Positions 52,631-63,531 of a stretch of DNA of 64,000 nt are shown piece by piece. Position 1 is the first letter of the stretch; each line of letters starts with the position of its first letter. Position numbers and translations under genes: made by a program. Below the pieces are notes generated by a model. It worked only from the letters and a program-made list of their open reading frames with translations. It was not told the DNA's origin and searched no databases. Origin of the DNA: Yersinia nurmii (lineage in GTDB: Bacteria; Pseudomonadota; Gammaproteobacteria; Enterobacterales; Enterobacteriaceae); NCBI RefSeq assembly GCF_001112925.1, contig NZ_CPYD01000005.1, positions 1 through 64,000 of the forward strand, read 5' to 3'.

Positions 52631-54138
52631 AAAAACACTTTACTGTGAGTCTGGTCGCCGTCGCTATGCTGGGCGGATTGACCGGTTACTGGTTGGCAAA
52701 ACCGGCGCAACAGGGCGAAAAAACCACGCCTGATGCCGTAGAACCTGGCCGCAAAGTCTTATATTGGTACGATCCGATGACTCCAGGACAACGTTTTAAT
52801 CAGCCTGGAAAATCCCCGTTTATGGATATGGAGCTGGTGCCCCGCTACGCCGATCAACAGGCCGATGACGGCGGCGTGATTATCAGCGCCAGACAGCAGC
52901 AAAATCTGGGCGTACGCACGGAAAAATCCCAGATGCGCAGCCTGAATTTGCGCTTAACCGCTTATGGCACCGTAGCTACCGATGAGCGCAGCGTTTCAGT
53001 TATACCGGCTCGCGCCAACGGCATCATCGAACAGCTTTGGGTACGAGCCAACCAGCAGCAGGTCAGCAAAAATCAGCCATTAGCGTCTCTGTGGATACCG
53101 GAATGGAACGCCGCTCAGCAGGAATATCTGGCGATCCGCAAGTTAGGAGATAACCCGCTAACCTCCGCCGCTCGCCAGCGTTTACAGCTGCAATTTATGC
53201 CAGATGAAATTATTCGTCAGGTAGAAAAAAGCGGTCAGCCACAAACCCGCTATACCTTACGCGCTCCCGCCGCAGGCTACGTTAACAAGCTGGATATTCG
53301 CGCTGGGACGCAGGTTAGCGCCACACAATCGCTGTTTGAACTGGCCAGTCTGGATCCGGTTTGGGTAGTCATTGATTACCCACAGACTCAAGCCAGCCAA
53401 TTGCAGCTCGGTAGCGCTATTCAGGCGACCTCTGCCAGTTGGCCGGGAGAGATTTTCCATGGGAAAGTCAGTGAACTGCTGCCTAATATGGATTTAACGA
53501 CCCGCACGCTGAAAGCTCGTGTCGTACTGGATAATCCGCAGCAAAAATTAAAGCCGGGCATGTACCTGAATCTACAAGCATCCTCACGGGAAGCGCTACC
53601 GCCGGTGTTAGCAATCCCGCAGGAAGCGCTGTTACTTACTGGTAGCAGCAGCCGGGTGCTGGTCAGCGAAGGAGAGGGGTACTTTAAACCCGTCAATGTC
53701 ACCGCCGGTCAGTCTCAGGACGGTTGGGTAGAAATCAAACAGGGACTGAGTCTCGGCGAGCACGTGGTTACCTCCGGTCAGTTCCTGATCGACTCCGAAG
53801 CCAGCCTGCAAACTGCACTTCCGCAAATGGAGGAGCCTAAATACACCGATAGTAGCAATCAAACAAACGCCGTCGCGCCGGATACCTATAGCGCTTTAGG
53901 CCGCGTCAATGCTATTGCCGGGCAAACGATCACGTTGAGCCACGGAACGATTCCTGCGCTGAAATGGGGGCCAATGACGATGGATTTCACTCTGCCGGAA
54001 AGCGGTTTGCCTGCGAATATCCGCGTCGGTGCTCAGGTAGATTTTCAATTCACGTTGGACGATAACGGTGCGCACATTCAGCAGATTCGCCCATCAAAAT
54101 CGGCAGATAACCAGCCAATTCATGGAGGCCACCTATGA
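52627..54138 (+). CDS. cusB: Periplasmic adaptor CusB with C-terminal CusF domain
   Basis: A 503-residue membrane-fusion protein linking CusA and CusC. The N-terminal signal/anchor is followed by [29 protein letters not shown] (metal-binding Met residues), then barrel-sandwich and beta-barrel domains. Residues about 425-495 form a complete CusF-like domain ([32 protein letters not shown]), so a chaperone is fused to the adaptor in addition to the free CusF. I start at ATG 52627, overlapping cusC. Confidence 0.93.
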   Translation: MKKHFTVSLVAVAMLGGLTGYWLAKPAQQGEKTTPDAVEPGRKVLYWYDPMTPGQRFNQPGKSPFMDMELVPRYADQQADDGGVIISARQQQNLGVRTEKSQMRSLNLRLTAYGTVATDERSVSVIPARANGIIEQLWVRANQQQVSKNQPLASLWIPEWNAAQQEYLAIRKLGDNPLTSAARQRLQLQFMPDEIIRQVEKSGQPQTRYTLRAPAAGYVNKLDIRAGTQVSATQSLFELASLDPVWVVIDYPQTQASQLQLGSAIQATSASWPGEIFHGKVSELLPNMDLTTRTLKARVVLDNPQQKLKPGMYLNLQASSREALPPVLAIPQEALLLTGSSSRVLVSEGEGYFKPVNVTAGQSQDGWVEIKQGLSLGEHVVTSGQFLIDSEASLQTALPQMEEPKYTDSSNQTNAVAPDTYSALGRVNAIAGQTITLSHGTIPALKWGPMTMDFTLPESGLPANIRVGAQVDFQFTLDDNGAHIQQIRPSKSADNQPIHGGHL

Positions 54139-57100
54139 TTGCCGCCGTGATTCGTTGGTCATTACGCAACCGCTTATTGGTGCTATTGGGAGCCGCTATG
54201 ATGGCCGGTTGGGGAATCTGGTCGCTACAGCAGACGCCGCTGGATGCTCTGCCGGATCTGTCTGATACCCAAGTGATTATTCGCGTTAGTTATCCGGGTA
54301 AAGCGCCGCAGGTGGTGGAAGATCAGGTGACTTACCCCTTGACCACCACCATGCTATCGGTGCCGGGCGCAGAAACCGTACGTGGTTTTTCAATGTTCGG
54401 TGATTCCTACGTGTATGTGCTGTTTGCCGAAGGCACCGATCCTTACTGGGCGCGCGCTCGCGTGCTGGAATATCTCAGCCAAGTGCAATCCAGTCTGCCT
54501 GCCGAAGCCAAGGCTACGCTGGGGCCTGATGCCACAGGCGTTGGCTGGATCTATGAATATGCGTTGATAGATAAAACCGGTAAACACAGTCTGGCGGATC
54601 TGCGAACATTACAAGATTGGACGCTAAAATTTGAGCTGAAAACCGTACCCAACGTCTCCGAAGTCGCCAGCGTGGGCGGAATGGTGCGTCAGTATCAGGT
54701 CGTGCTCAATCCTGAACGGATGCGCGCACTGAATCTTTCTCATCAGCAAATCGCCAGTGCCATTCAGGAGAGTAATCAGGAAGGCGGCGGTTCAGTCTTG
54801 GAAATGAGCGCAGCGGAATACATGGTGCGCACCTCCGGCTACCTGAAAAATCTGGATGATTTTAATCACATCGTGATTACCGCCCGCGATGGCATTCCGA
54901 TCCTGTTATCGGATGTCGCCAGCGTGCGAATTGGCCCTGAAATACGCCGTGGCGTGGCCGAATTAAACGGTGAAGGTGAAGTGGCTGGCGGCATTATTGT
55001 GATGCGCTACGGCAAAAATGCGCTGGAAACCATCAACGGCGTCAAAGCCAAACTACAACAAATTCAGCGAACGCTGCCCGCAGGCGTGGAAATCGTACCG
55101 GTCTACGATCGCTCTCAGTTAATCACCCACGCCATCGATAGTCTGTCTTTCAAACTGCTGGAAGAGTTTCTGGTGGTTGCCGTGATTTGCTCACTATTTC
55201 TCTTCCATTTCCGTTCGGCGCTGGTGGCCATTATTAGTCTGCCACTGGGAATTCTCGGTGCGTTTATCGTGATGCATTATCAAGGAGTTAACGCCAACAT
55301 TATGTCACTGGGAGGTATCGCTATCGCCATTGGCGCTATGGTGGATGCCGCGATCGTAATGATAGAAAACATGCATAAAGTGCTGGAACAATGGCGAAAA
55401 GATCATCCGGGACAAAAACCCGTCGGACAGGATTACTGGCTCATTTCCGAGCGGGCGGCGATTGAGGTCGGCCCGGCGCTATTTTGCAGCTTGCTCATTA
55501 TCACGCTGTCATTTATTCCGGTGTTTTCATTACAGGCGCAGGAAGGCCGAATGTTCTCGCCGCTAGCCTTTACCAAAACCTACGCCATGGCGGTTTCTGC
55601 CGGTTTAGCCATCACTTTAGTACCCGTTCTGATGGGCTATTTCATTCGCGGTAATATTCCTGATGAGAATGCCAACCCAATAAATCGCTGGCTAATCGCA
55701 TTATATGAACCGGTGCTTAGCGCGGTGCTGGCTCGTCCTAAAACTACCCTGACGCTAGCCGCTCTGGCTTTGGCTGCCACGTTGTACCCGCTCAGCCGTT
55801 TAGGCAGCGAATTTATGCCTGCGCTGGATGAAGGCGATCTGTTGTATATGCCATCGACTTTACCGGGTATTTCAGTGCAGGAAGCCACGCGACTGCTGCA
55901 ACAAACTGACCGTCTAATCAAAACCATTCCCGAAGTCGATACGGTATTTGGCAAGGCCGGGCGGGCTGAAACCGCGACCGATCCTGCGCCGTTAACTATG
56001 ATCGAAACCACTATTCGTTTTAAGCCCAAAGATCAATGGCGGGCAGGCATGACGATGGACAGATTGATCGAAGAATTGGACACCACGGTAAAAGTACCAG
56101 GGATTGCCAATCTGTGGGTACCACCTATCCGTAATCGGCTAGATATGCTTTCCACCGGCATTAAAAGTCCAGTTGGGATCAAGGTAAACGGTAAAAATAT
56201 TCAGCAAATCGAACAGGTTGCCTTACAGATCGAGCAAGTTGTACGGCAAGTGCCAGGTGTCACTTCAGCACTGTCTGAGCGTTTAGCCGGAGGCCGCTAC
56301 GTTGATATCAATATCGATCGCCAGCGAGCGGCGCGCTATGGCGTTTCGGTGAAAGAACTACAATCTCTGGTTACCAGCGTGATTGGTGGACAGAATATCG
56401 GTGAAACCATTGAAGGGCGGGAACGATTCCCTATCAATCTGCGTTATCCGCGTGAGCTGCGCGATTCACTGCAAAAACTGCGCGACCTGCCGGTATTGAC
56501 CGCTGCGGGTGGGCAAATTGCTCTGTCGGAACTGGCGGATATTCGTATCAGCGAAGGCCCACCCATGCTGAAAAGTGAGAATGCCCGCCTCTCTGATTGG
56601 ATCTATGTGGATCTACGTGGGCGAGACCTTAAATCTGCGGTGTTGGATATGCAAAAAGCGGTAGATCAGCAGGTTAAATTACCGGAAGGGATCTCTCTCA
56701 GTTGGTCAGGACAGTTTGAATATCTGGAACGAGCCACCGCCAAGCTGCAAATTGTTCTGCCAGTCACGCTAATGATCATCTTTGTTCTGCTGTTTGTGAC
56801 CTTCGGCAAAGTTAGGGATGCCGCACTGATCATGGCGACACTCCCTTTCGCCCTGATCGGCGGTATTTGGCTACTGTATGGATTGGGCTACAACTTCTCG
56901 GTTGCCGCTGCGGTGGGCTTTATTGCTCTGGCTGGCGTAGCCGCTGAATTCGGCGTCATTATGGTGCTGTATCTCAATCAGGCAGTGAAAAAACATCAAT
57001 TACCGGGGCAACCGCTGACTGCGGAACACATGTGCGCCGCCATCCACGAAGGAGCCGTCCTGCGAGTCAGGCCAAAAGCCATGACCGTCGCCACCATTAT

Positions 57101-57257
57101 GGCCGGATTACTGCCAATCATGTGGGGAGGCGGCGCCGGGTCCGAGGTGATGCAGCGTATTGCCGCTCCGATGATCGGCGGCATGATCAGCGCACCGTTA
57201 TTATCGATGTTAGTCATTCCGGCAGTGTATTTACTGATGCATCGACATAAAGGGTAA
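54135..57257 (+). CDS. cusA: Copper/silver RND transporter CusA
   Basis: A 1040-residue heavy-metal RND pump (HME-RND) that drives Cu(I)/Ag(I) out using the proton gradient. Landmarks: [64 protein letters not shown] (proton-relay segment), [22 protein letters not shown] and [17 protein letters not shown] near the end. ATGA overlap with cusB. Confidence 0.95.
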   Translation: MIAAVIRWSLRNRLLVLLGAAMMAGWGIWSLQQTPLDALPDLSDTQVIIRVSYPGKAPQVVEDQVTYPLTTTMLSVPGAETVRGFSMFGDSYVYVLFAEGTDPYWARARVLEYLSQVQSSLPAEAKATLGPDATGVGWIYEYALIDKTGKHSLADLRTLQDWTLKFELKTVPNVSEVASVGGMVRQYQVVLNPERMRALNLSHQQIASAIQESNQEGGGSVLEMSAAEYMVRTSGYLKNLDDFNHIVITARDGIPILLSDVASVRIGPEIRRGVAELNGEGEVAGGIIVMRYGKNALETINGVKAKLQQIQRTLPAGVEIVPVYDRSQLITHAIDSLSFKLLEEFLVVAVICSLFLFHFRSALVAIISLPLGILGAFIVMHYQGVNANIMSLGGIAIAIGAMVDAAIVMIENMHKVLEQWRKDHPGQKPVGQDYWLISERAAIEVGPALFCSLLIITLSFIPVFSLQAQEGRMFSPLAFTKTYAMAVSAGLAITLVPVLMGYFIRGNIPDENANPINRWLIALYEPVLSAVLARPKTTLTLAALALAATLYPLSRLGSEFMPALDEGDLLYMPSTLPGISVQEATRLLQQTDRLIKTIPEVDTVFGKAGRAETATDPAPLTMIETTIRFKPKDQWRAGMTMDRLIEELDTTVKVPGIANLWVPPIRNRLDMLSTGIKSPVGIKVNGKNIQQIEQVALQIEQVVRQVPGVTSALSERLAGGRYVDINIDRQRAARYGVSVKELQSLVTSVIGGQNIGETIEGRERFPINLRYPRELRDSLQKLRDLPVLTAAGGQIALSELADIRISEGPPMLKSENARLSDWIYVDLRGRDLKSAVLDMQKAVDQQVKLPEGISLSWSGQFEYLERATAKLQIVLPVTLMIIFVLLFVTFGKVRDAALIMATLPFALIGGIWLLYGLGYNFSVAAAVGFIALAGVAAEFGVIMVLYLNQAVKKHQLPGQPLTAEHMCAAIHEGAVLRVRPKAMTVATIMAGLLPIMWGGGAGSEVMQRIAAPMIGGMISAPLLSMLVIPAVYLLMHRHKG

Positions 57258-57421
57258 TCTTTTCGCGCGGGATGCAGGGGCGTCCCGCGCACAAAAGATC
57301 GCGGTTTTACCCGTTAAAACCGGCGCGGCAAAGATGGCTGTCTCCATTCAGCGTGATAGACTTAACGCCAGAAGAAATCCCTAACAATCTGTATTCCCTT
57401 ATCTCTCCCAGAGGATTCATC

Positions 57422-58240
57422 ATGAGCCGTGAGATTAACAAAGACACCCGTTTGTGCATGTCACTGGCCGGACGGCCGGGTAACTTCGGCACCCGATTCC
57501 ATAATTTCCTGTATCAAGAGCTGGACCTCAACTACATCTACAAAGCGTTTACTACCACCGATATTCAGGCGGCGGTCGGCGGCGTCAGAGCCTTGGGCAT
57601 TCGCGGCTGCGCGATATCCATGCCGTTCAAAGAAACCTGTATTCCCTTTCTGGATGAATTAGACGTTTCCGCCACGGCTATTGAATCTGTGAATACTATC
57701 GTGAATGACGATGGCTTCCTGCGGGCGTACAACACCGACTATATCGCTATCGCTAAGCTATTGAGCCAATATCAGGTACCAACTGAAAGCACCTTCATGC
57801 TACGAGGCAACGGCGGAATGGCCAAAGCGGTCGTTGCTGCGCTACGCGATGCCGGTTTCAAACACGGCCATATTATTGCTCGTAATGAGACAGCCGGAAA
57901 AGCGCTGGCGGAAAACTACGGCTATCAATGGCAGGCCGAAGTGGGCGATTTGACCGCCGATATGGTCATCAACGTGACGCCAATTGGTATGGCCGGAGGC
58001 GCAGAAGCCGAGACGCTAGCCTTTGAACCTGCAACCATCGAGCAGGCTAAGATTGTGTTTGACGTGGTGGCTCTGCCAGCAGAAACTCCGCTGATTCGCT
58101 ACGCTCAAAAGCATGGCAAACAGGTGATTACCGGCGCAGAAGTGATTGCGATTCAGGCCGTTGAGCAGTTTGTTCTTTACACCGGTGTGCGCCCAACCGA
58201 TGAACAGGTAGAACGCGCCGCCGCTCATGCACGTGGTTGA
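57422..58240 (+). CDS. Shikimate 5-dehydrogenase-like protein (SDH-L type)
   Basis: A 272-residue member of the AroE superfamily, most like the SDH-L group (Haemophilus HI0607). The N-terminal substrate domain has LAGRPGNFGTRFHNFLYQEL (in place of the SxSxS shikimate motif), ISMPFKE (catalytic Lys) and NTDY. The Rossmann part has LRGNGGMAKAVVAAL and VINVTPIGMAG. I start at ATG 57422 with AGAGGA upstream. The true substrate may be shikimate or a related cyclic acid. It is followed by a bidirectional terminator. Confidence 0.88.
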   Translation: MSREINKDTRLCMSLAGRPGNFGTRFHNFLYQELDLNYIYKAFTTTDIQAAVGGVRALGIRGCAISMPFKETCIPFLDELDVSATAIESVNTIVNDDGFLRAYNTDYIAIAKLLSQYQVPTESTFMLRGNGGMAKAVVAALRDAGFKHGHIIARNETAGKALAENYGYQWQAEVGDLTADMVINVTPIGMAGGAEAETLAFEPATIEQAKIVFDVVALPAETPLIRYAQKHGKQVITGAEVIAIQAVEQFVLYTGVRPTDEQVERAAAHARG

Positions 58241-58280
58241 TATGGTTTTCTGACCAGAACGTTTACCTGATTTCAGACGC

Positions 58281-58311
58281 AAAAAAGCGCGGTATCAAAC
58301 CGCGCTTTTTA
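58281..58311. terminator. Bidirectional rho-independent terminator
   Basis: AAAAAAGCGCGGT pairs with ACCGCGCTTTTT around a short loop. It lies between the convergent SDH-L and exbD genes and has T-tracts for both directions. Confidence 0.88.
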
Positions 58312-58332
58312 TTTGCAACTTGTCGCTTTTGC

Positions 58333-58758
58333 CTATTGGGCGTTAGCCGCTTCCATTCCGACTAATCCCACTTTGAGATAACCCGCTTTACGCAGCGAAT
58401 CCATCACGCTCATCAATGTTTCGTAATCCACACTCTTATCCGCCTGGAAGAAGATAGTGGTTTCCTTATTGGACTGCGTTTGCTTATCCAGCGCAACGGC
58501 CAGCGTTTCGCGGTCAACCTGCTGCTCACCTACGAACAGTTGGTTATCTGCTTTCACCGACAGGAACACCGGTTTCTCAGGACGCGGTTGTGGCGCGGCA
58601 GAGGACGCAGGCAGATCCACTTTGATGTCTACGGTAGCCAAAGGCGCTGCCACCATAAAGATAATCAGCAACACCAGCATGACATCAATGAAAGGCGTTA
58701 CGTTGATATCATGTAATTCGCCGCTTTCATCAGGATTTTCATTCATGTGCATTGCCAT
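58333..58758 (-). CDS. exbD: TonB-system protein ExbD
   Basis: A 141-residue inner-membrane protein with one N-terminal membrane helix (FIDVMLVLLIIFMVAAPL, with the essential Asp) and a periplasmic domain. Same length as E. coli ExbD and starts MAMHMNEN as in that family. With ExbB it converts the proton gradient into TonB movement for siderophore receptors. 3 bases after exbB. Confidence 0.96.
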   Translation of the reverse strand: MAMHMNENPDESGELHDINVTPFIDVMLVLLIIFMVAAPLATVDIKVDLPASSAAPQPRPEKPVFLSVKADNQLFVGEQQVDRETLAVALDKQTQSNKETTIFFQADKSVDYETLMSVMDSLRKAGYLKVGLVGMEAANAQ

Positions 58759-58761
58759 AAA

Positions 58762-59781
58762 TCACCCCGCACGCAGTTGGTGAGCATGGCTTGATGATTT
58801 GTCTTCTGCGGTGCTGCTAGCCAGATCCAGATCGCGGCTCAATAACAGCAAGGCTTGCGCGGCAACATCACCCACGTGGGCACGATAAGTCCCGATAAGG
58901 CGAGCAAAGATGTTATAGATAACGACCGCAGGAATCGCCGCCACCAGACCTAATGCCGTTGCCAGCAAGGCTTCGGCAATACCCGGAGCCACCACCGCTA
59001 AATTAGTGGTTTGCGAATGAGCGATACCAATGAAGCTGTTCATGATGCCCCAAACGGTGCCGAACAAACCGACGAATGGAGAGATAGCCCCGATAGTCGC
59101 TAGGAAGCCGGTTCCTTTGCCCATCTGACGGCTCACGGCAGCCACACGACGCTCCAGACGGAAAGAGGCGCGCTCCTTGATCCCGCCATTATCAGTGGAT
59201 TCTGCCGATAGCTGACGCTCGTTTTCCGCTTCGCGCAGCAACATGCCACTAATGCTTTCCGGCGCAAAATCTTCAGCCTGCGCCAAAGCGTCGCTCAGAT
59301 TAGTCGCCGAACCGAGTACAATATGCTCATGACGCAGGCGACGACGGGCACGGTACAATTCCATGCCTTTAGAGAATAAAATAGTCCAGGTAACAACCGA
59401 AGCCAGCACCAGACCAATCATCACGGCTTTCACCACTACGTCTGCGTGCTGGTACATGCCCCAAACGGACAAATCCATCGCCAGACCTTGTGGAACAACA
59501 GGCGCTGCCGGAGTCACAGATTGAACCGCAGGAGCGGCATCCGGCGTTGCTACAGAAGTCAGCTCCGGCTGCGGCAGCGGAGTTGAAACCGCGGCGGTGT
59601 GCTGCGTTGACGCGGGCGCCACGCCAGCGGCAACTGCGCTGCTATTACCTGGAGCCGCGAATGCCGGGCCAGATAAACCTGCGATTAACAAGAGCGCCAT
59701 CACGCCGCGCCCTAACTTCACTCCCCGACCCTGGTTTGCGGCGAATGATTTATGTTCCATACTTTTGCCAGCTGTTTTCAC
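58762..59781 (-). CDS. exbB: TonB-system proton channel ExbB, long form
   Basis: A 339-residue ExbB. The core (from about residue 100: MDLSVWGMYQHADVVVKAVMIGLVLASVVTW) matches E. coli ExbB, with three membrane segments and IGAISPFVGLFGTVWGIMNSFIGIA. Unlike E. coli ExbB (244 residues), it has an N-terminal extension with a signal-like segment (GVMALLLIAGLSGPAFAA) and an Ala/Pro/Thr-rich linker, as in the long ExbB form of Serratia and Pseudomonas. I start at GTG 59781, which has GGAGG six bases upstream; ATGs at 59760 and 59805 are weaker. Confidence 0.92.
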   Translation of the reverse strand: MKTAGKSMEHKSFAANQGRGVKLGRGVMALLLIAGLSGPAFAAPGNSSAVAAGVAPASTQHTAAVSTPLPQPELTSVATPDAAPAVQSVTPAAPVVPQGLAMDLSVWGMYQHADVVVKAVMIGLVLASVVTWTILFSKGMELYRARRRLRHEHIVLGSATNLSDALAQAEDFAPESISGMLLREAENERQLSAESTDNGGIKERASFRLERRVAAVSRQMGKGTGFLATIGAISPFVGLFGTVWGIMNSFIGIAHSQTTNLAVVAPGIAEALLATALGLVAAIPAVVIYNIFARLIGTYRAHVGDVAAQALLLLSRDLDLASSTAEDKSSSHAHQLRAG

Positions 59782-59857
59782 GCTGCGCCTCCACCCAATA
59801 TGCATATCAATTTAAGGACGAAATCAGTGGCGGATCATATCAAACAAATGACGGATT

Positions 59858-59878
59858 GATAGTAATTATCATTATTAT
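59858..59878. promoter_or_regulatory. Fur box upstream of exbB
   Basis: GATAGTAATTATCATTATTAT closely follows the Fur consensus, 76 bases before the exbB start. Iron control of exbBD by Fur is established in E. coli. Confidence 0.82.
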
Positions 59879-60245
59879 TTGAGCCAATTTTTCTATCTAA
59901 AAGATAATTAAGGCAAACTCGCCGCTCAGAGCGCTCTTTTTCATCGCTAGCCTGCTTCAAACGCTGATAACACTTGGGCTAAACAAATAACAACCATAGG
60001 GTTTTATTCACATAAAACTCACTCACCATCGATTTTCTTTAGCAATAAATCATTACTTTCTGTGCGTTTTACAGCATTTTTTTGTGCGTAAACCGCCTTA
60101 AACAGCGGCACCCCCTCTTTAAACGCCATCCGGCTAAAAGCGCACTACATCAAATGTTCATCATGCTAATTTAAACAATTAACCCATCAGATAATGGCTG
60201 GCAATCAACCCAGACCGACACTAACCAAGCAAGGTGACCGCCCGT
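59879..60245. other. Intergenic between exbB and metC
   Basis: About 370 bases holding the divergent promoters. No gene seen. I looked for AGACGTCT-type MetJ boxes upstream of metC and found no convincing array. Confidence 0.4.
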
Positions 60246-61442
60246 ATGTCTTCAAAAAAATTAGAAACCACGTTGGTCAGCGCAGGGCGCAGTAAAAAAT
60301 TCACCCTGGGATCGGTTAACCCAGTGATTCAACGCGCGTCGTCGCTGGTTTTTGACAGTGTAAAAGCCAAAAAGCATGCCACGATTAACCGTGGTAAAGG
60401 CGAGCTATTTTACGGTCGCCGCGGCACATTGACTCATTTCGCCTTACAGGAAGCCATGACCGAACTGGAAGGCGGCGCGGGCTGCGTGCTGTACCCTTGC
60501 GGCGCAGCGGCGATCAGTAATGCCATTCTGGCTTTCGTATCCGCGGGCGATCATGTATTGATGACCGGATCGGCCTACGAACCGGCGCAGAGTTTTTGCG
60601 ATAAAATCCTGTCGCGGATGCAGGTCAGTACCCGTTATTTCGATCCGCTGATAGGCAGCGCCATTGGTAAGTTGGTTCAGCCTAATACCAAAGTGGTGTT
60701 TTTAGAGTCGCCCGGCTCTATCACTATGGAAATACAGGATATTCCCGCGATAGTACGCGCCATTCGCGCCGTTTCGCCCAAAGTGATTATCATCATGGAT
60801 AACACTTGGGCGGCGGGTGTGTTATTCAAACCTCTTGATTTTGATATCGATATTTCCATTCAGTCTGGCACCAAATACCTGATCGGCCATTCTGACGCCA
60901 TGCTGGGCATCGCCGTAGCCAATGCGCGCTGCTGGGAACAGCTGCGGGAAGACTCATATCTAATGGGGCAAATGGTGGATGCCGACAGTGCCTATCTGGC
61001 TAGCCGCGGCCTGCGGACGTTAGGTGTACGCCTGAAACAGCACGAAGCTAACGGTATCGACGTTGCCAACTGGCTGGCGCAGCGCCCTGAAGTGGCTCAT
61101 GTTTATCATCCGGCGCTGCCAGACTGTCAAGGTCATGAATTTTATCAACGAGATTTTTCTGGCTGCAACGGGCTGTTCTCTTTTGAACTCAAGCATCGCC
61201 TGACCCAGCAACAATTTGAAAACTATCTCGACAACTTCCACCACTTCAGTATGGCATTCTCTTGGGGCGGCTTTGAGTCATTGATTCTGGCCTACCAGCC
61301 GGAAGATATTAAAGCGATACGTAAATATGAAGCCACCGCGCCTCAGGGCACTTTAGTTCGTGTGCATATTGGTTTGGAAAATACTCAAGATTTAATTGAG
61401 GATCTGGCCGCAGGCTTCGCTCGTATCGCTTCAGCGCAATAA
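60246..61442 (+). CDS. metC: Cystathionine beta-lyase
   Basis: A 398-residue PLP enzyme cleaving cystathionine to homocysteine in methionine synthesis. N-terminus [40 protein letters not shown] supplies the cofactor-phosphate tyrosine and arginine. The PLP lysine is Lys210 in [12 protein letters not shown], the same number as in E. coli. I start at ATG 60246 (AAGGTG upstream); a GTG at 60234 is in frame. Confidence 0.96.
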   Translation: MSSKKLETTLVSAGRSKKFTLGSVNPVIQRASSLVFDSVKAKKHATINRGKGELFYGRRGTLTHFALQEAMTELEGGAGCVLYPCGAAAISNAILAFVSAGDHVLMTGSAYEPAQSFCDKILSRMQVSTRYFDPLIGSAIGKLVQPNTKVVFLESPGSITMEIQDIPAIVRAIRAVSPKVIIIMDNTWAAGVLFKPLDFDIDISIQSGTKYLIGHSDAMLGIAVANARCWEQLREDSYLMGQMVDADSAYLASRGLRTLGVRLKQHEANGIDVANWLAQRPEVAHVYHPALPDCQGHEFYQRDFSGCNGLFSFELKHRLTQQQFENYLDNFHHFSMAFSWGGFESLILAYQPEDIKAIRKYEATAPQGTLVRVHIGLENTQDLIEDLAAGFARIASAQ

Positions 61443-61636
61443 CGTCCCTATCGGTGGGAACTGCGCTAATTTTGTGCGGTTTTCACCGAAGTTAGTCTCT
61501 AAACCATCAACAGAATGAATATACCCCGCTAATTTTTAGGTTAATGAGGATAAGATCAATGTGGCCTGAGTCTATTACGGATACACTGTAAAGATTCACG
61601 GATTATCTTCCCCACAATAGGCAAACAGGAAAAGAA

Positions 61637-62299
61637 ATGGATGTGTTACGCGAAATCCTTCATGCCTTATGGCAACAGGATTTTAGTAAACTTGCCGACC
61701 CCAATGTCATTTGGGTTATCTACGGCATACTTTTTACCACTTTATTTTTAGAGAACGGCCTGCTGCCCGCTTCCTTCCTCCCCGGAGATAGCCTACTGCT
61801 GCTTGCTGGCGCTTTAATTGCCAAAGGCGTTATGGCTTTTATTCCTACGCTGATTATTCTTACCATCGCAGCCAGTTTAGGCTGCTGGCTTAGCTATGTT
61901 CAAGGTCGATGGCTCGGAGATACTAAGGTCGTCAAAAGCTGGCTATTACAATTACCAATACATTATCGCCAGCGGGCGCACCAACTGTTTGTACGCCACG
62001 GTCTAGCTGCCCTGCTCATTGGCCGTTTTCTGGCTTTTGTTCGCACCTTGCTACCTACGCTAGCTGGCATTTCTGGCCTGAATAGTACCCGTTTCCAACT
62101 ATTTAACTGGCTGAGTGGATTGCTCTGGGTCGGTGCAGTGGTGGGCCTGGGCTTCGCCCTGAGCCAAATTCCGTTAGTAAAACACTACGAAAATCAGGTC
62201 ATGACCGCACTGATGATCCTGCCGGTAGCCTTGCTGTTGATGGGGTTGGTCGGCTCACTGATTGTGGTGTGGTGTAAGCGTAAAAGCGCCACCGAATAA
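61637..62299 (+). CDS. yghB: DedA-family membrane protein YghB
   Basis: A 220-residue DedA/VTT protein, a polytopic inner-membrane protein thought to take part in lipid carrier flipping and envelope integrity. Motifs: [44 protein letters not shown] (with the conserved Arg) and [11 protein letters not shown]. Start preceded by AGGAAAAG. Same neighbour order as in E. coli. Confidence 0.94.
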   Translation: MDVLREILHALWQQDFSKLADPNVIWVIYGILFTTLFLENGLLPASFLPGDSLLLLAGALIAKGVMAFIPTLIILTIAASLGCWLSYVQGRWLGDTKVVKSWLLQLPIHYRQRAHQLFVRHGLAALLIGRFLAFVRTLLPTLAGISGLNSTRFQLFNWLSGLLWVGAVVGLGFALSQIPLVKHYENQVMTALMILPVALLLMGLVGSLIVVWCKRKSATE

Positions 62300-62355
62300 C
62301 GCGTTCAGACACGCTGGCTATCCGCTATTCATCGAGCCAGCGTGCCTTAGTTTCA

Positions 62356-63249
62356 CTAGTGACTGCGCTGTTTTGCCCGCTCGTCGCTAGGCGTATGACC
62401 AAAGTAACGTTTAAATTCTCGGCTAAACTGCGACGCACTCTCGTAACCCACCCGAATAGCCGCCGTACTGGCCTTCAATCCATCGTGAATCATCAATATT
62501 CTGGCTCGGTGTAAGCGATAAGTTTTCAAATATTGCAGCGGAGAGGTATTGGTTACCGCTTTGAAATTATGGTGAAAAGCCGAAATACTCATATTCACTT
62601 CTGTTGCCAACTGCTCCACATTAAGATTTTCTGCAAATTGATTCTCAATGCGCCGTAATGCCTTAGCTATCTGATTAAAATGGCTGTGACGATTCACCAA
62701 CTCCTGTAGCGGCGCACCACAAGGACCGGATAGCACACAAAACAGAATCTCACGCACAATATGCGGCCCTAACACTCGGGCATCCAGCGGTTTGGCCATA
62801 ACGTCCAACAGGCGCTCTGTGGCACACAGCATCTCTTCCGTAAGCAATGCAGCGTTGACACCATTGGCATTACCTCGGGGTTTATCCAGCTCATCGTCAC
62901 CAATATCCACCAGCAAATCCTGTAGCATTTGGTGATCAACTTGAATCGATAATCCGGCGAGGGGTTCTTCCGGGCCGGCAAAGGTTTCACATTCAAACGG
63001 CAGCGTCACCGTCAGTAACAGATAGTTTTTCGGATCATACTGAAAGATTTTACTCCCCAGATAGCCTACTTTTTTACCTTGAAAGATGATCACAATACTG
63101 GGGGTATACATCACCGGCGTACGTGGCTGATGGGCGTTAGAAAACAGCAGATTAACCTTAGGAACGGCGGACGTCGTCAACCCGTTTCCCTGTGCCAGTT
63201 GCGCGACTTTCTTTGCCAGTCCCCGCTGAATATCGTCAATGCCCACCAT
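62356..63249 (-). CDS. yqhC: AraC-family regulator YqhC
   Basis: A 297-residue AraC-type activator that controls the divergent yqhD in response to reactive aldehydes in E. coli. The N-terminal cupin part (residues about 40-190) precedes two helix-turn-helix units: LNVEQLATEVNMSISAFHHNF and AAIRVGYESASQFSREFKRY. I start at ATG 63249 (GAGG five bases upstream) rather than the TTG at 63276. Confidence 0.92.
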   Translation of the reverse strand: MVGIDDIQRGLAKKVAQLAQGNGLTTSAVPKVNLLFSNAHQPRTPVMYTPSIVIIFQGKKVGYLGSKIFQYDPKNYLLLTVTLPFECETFAGPEEPLAGLSIQVDHQMLQDLLVDIGDDELDKPRGNANGVNAALLTEEMLCATERLLDVMAKPLDARVLGPHIVREILFCVLSGPCGAPLQELVNRHSHFNQIAKALRRIENQFAENLNVEQLATEVNMSISAFHHNFKAVTNTSPLQYLKTYRLHRARILMIHDGLKASTAAIRVGYESASQFSREFKRYFGHTPSDERAKQRSH

Positions 63250-63531
63250 ATCAACCTCATATTTCAGAAAAAACAAATCGACACGAATTTTGCTTTATTT
63301 CTCTCATTTCCTACAGTGGTTTATAGAAATAGGCAAGAAGTCGGCAGAAATGTGCATTGAGCTATATGGCTAAGTTACCCACAATAGCCCTCAGAGAAAT
63401 TTGCCCAATAGGTTTTTTCCGTCGCAAGGACGCTGCCTAAGGGTGGGAAGCCCACTGGCTAATTTACTAGCCATTCAAGGTTAATATTGACTATTAGCCT
63501 ATTAATCAACTACAGGTTGGATTATAAAATC

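Noticed and set aside
60100..60245. MetJ box array upstream of metC
   Set aside because: No tandem AGACGTCT-like octamers with adequate match were found.
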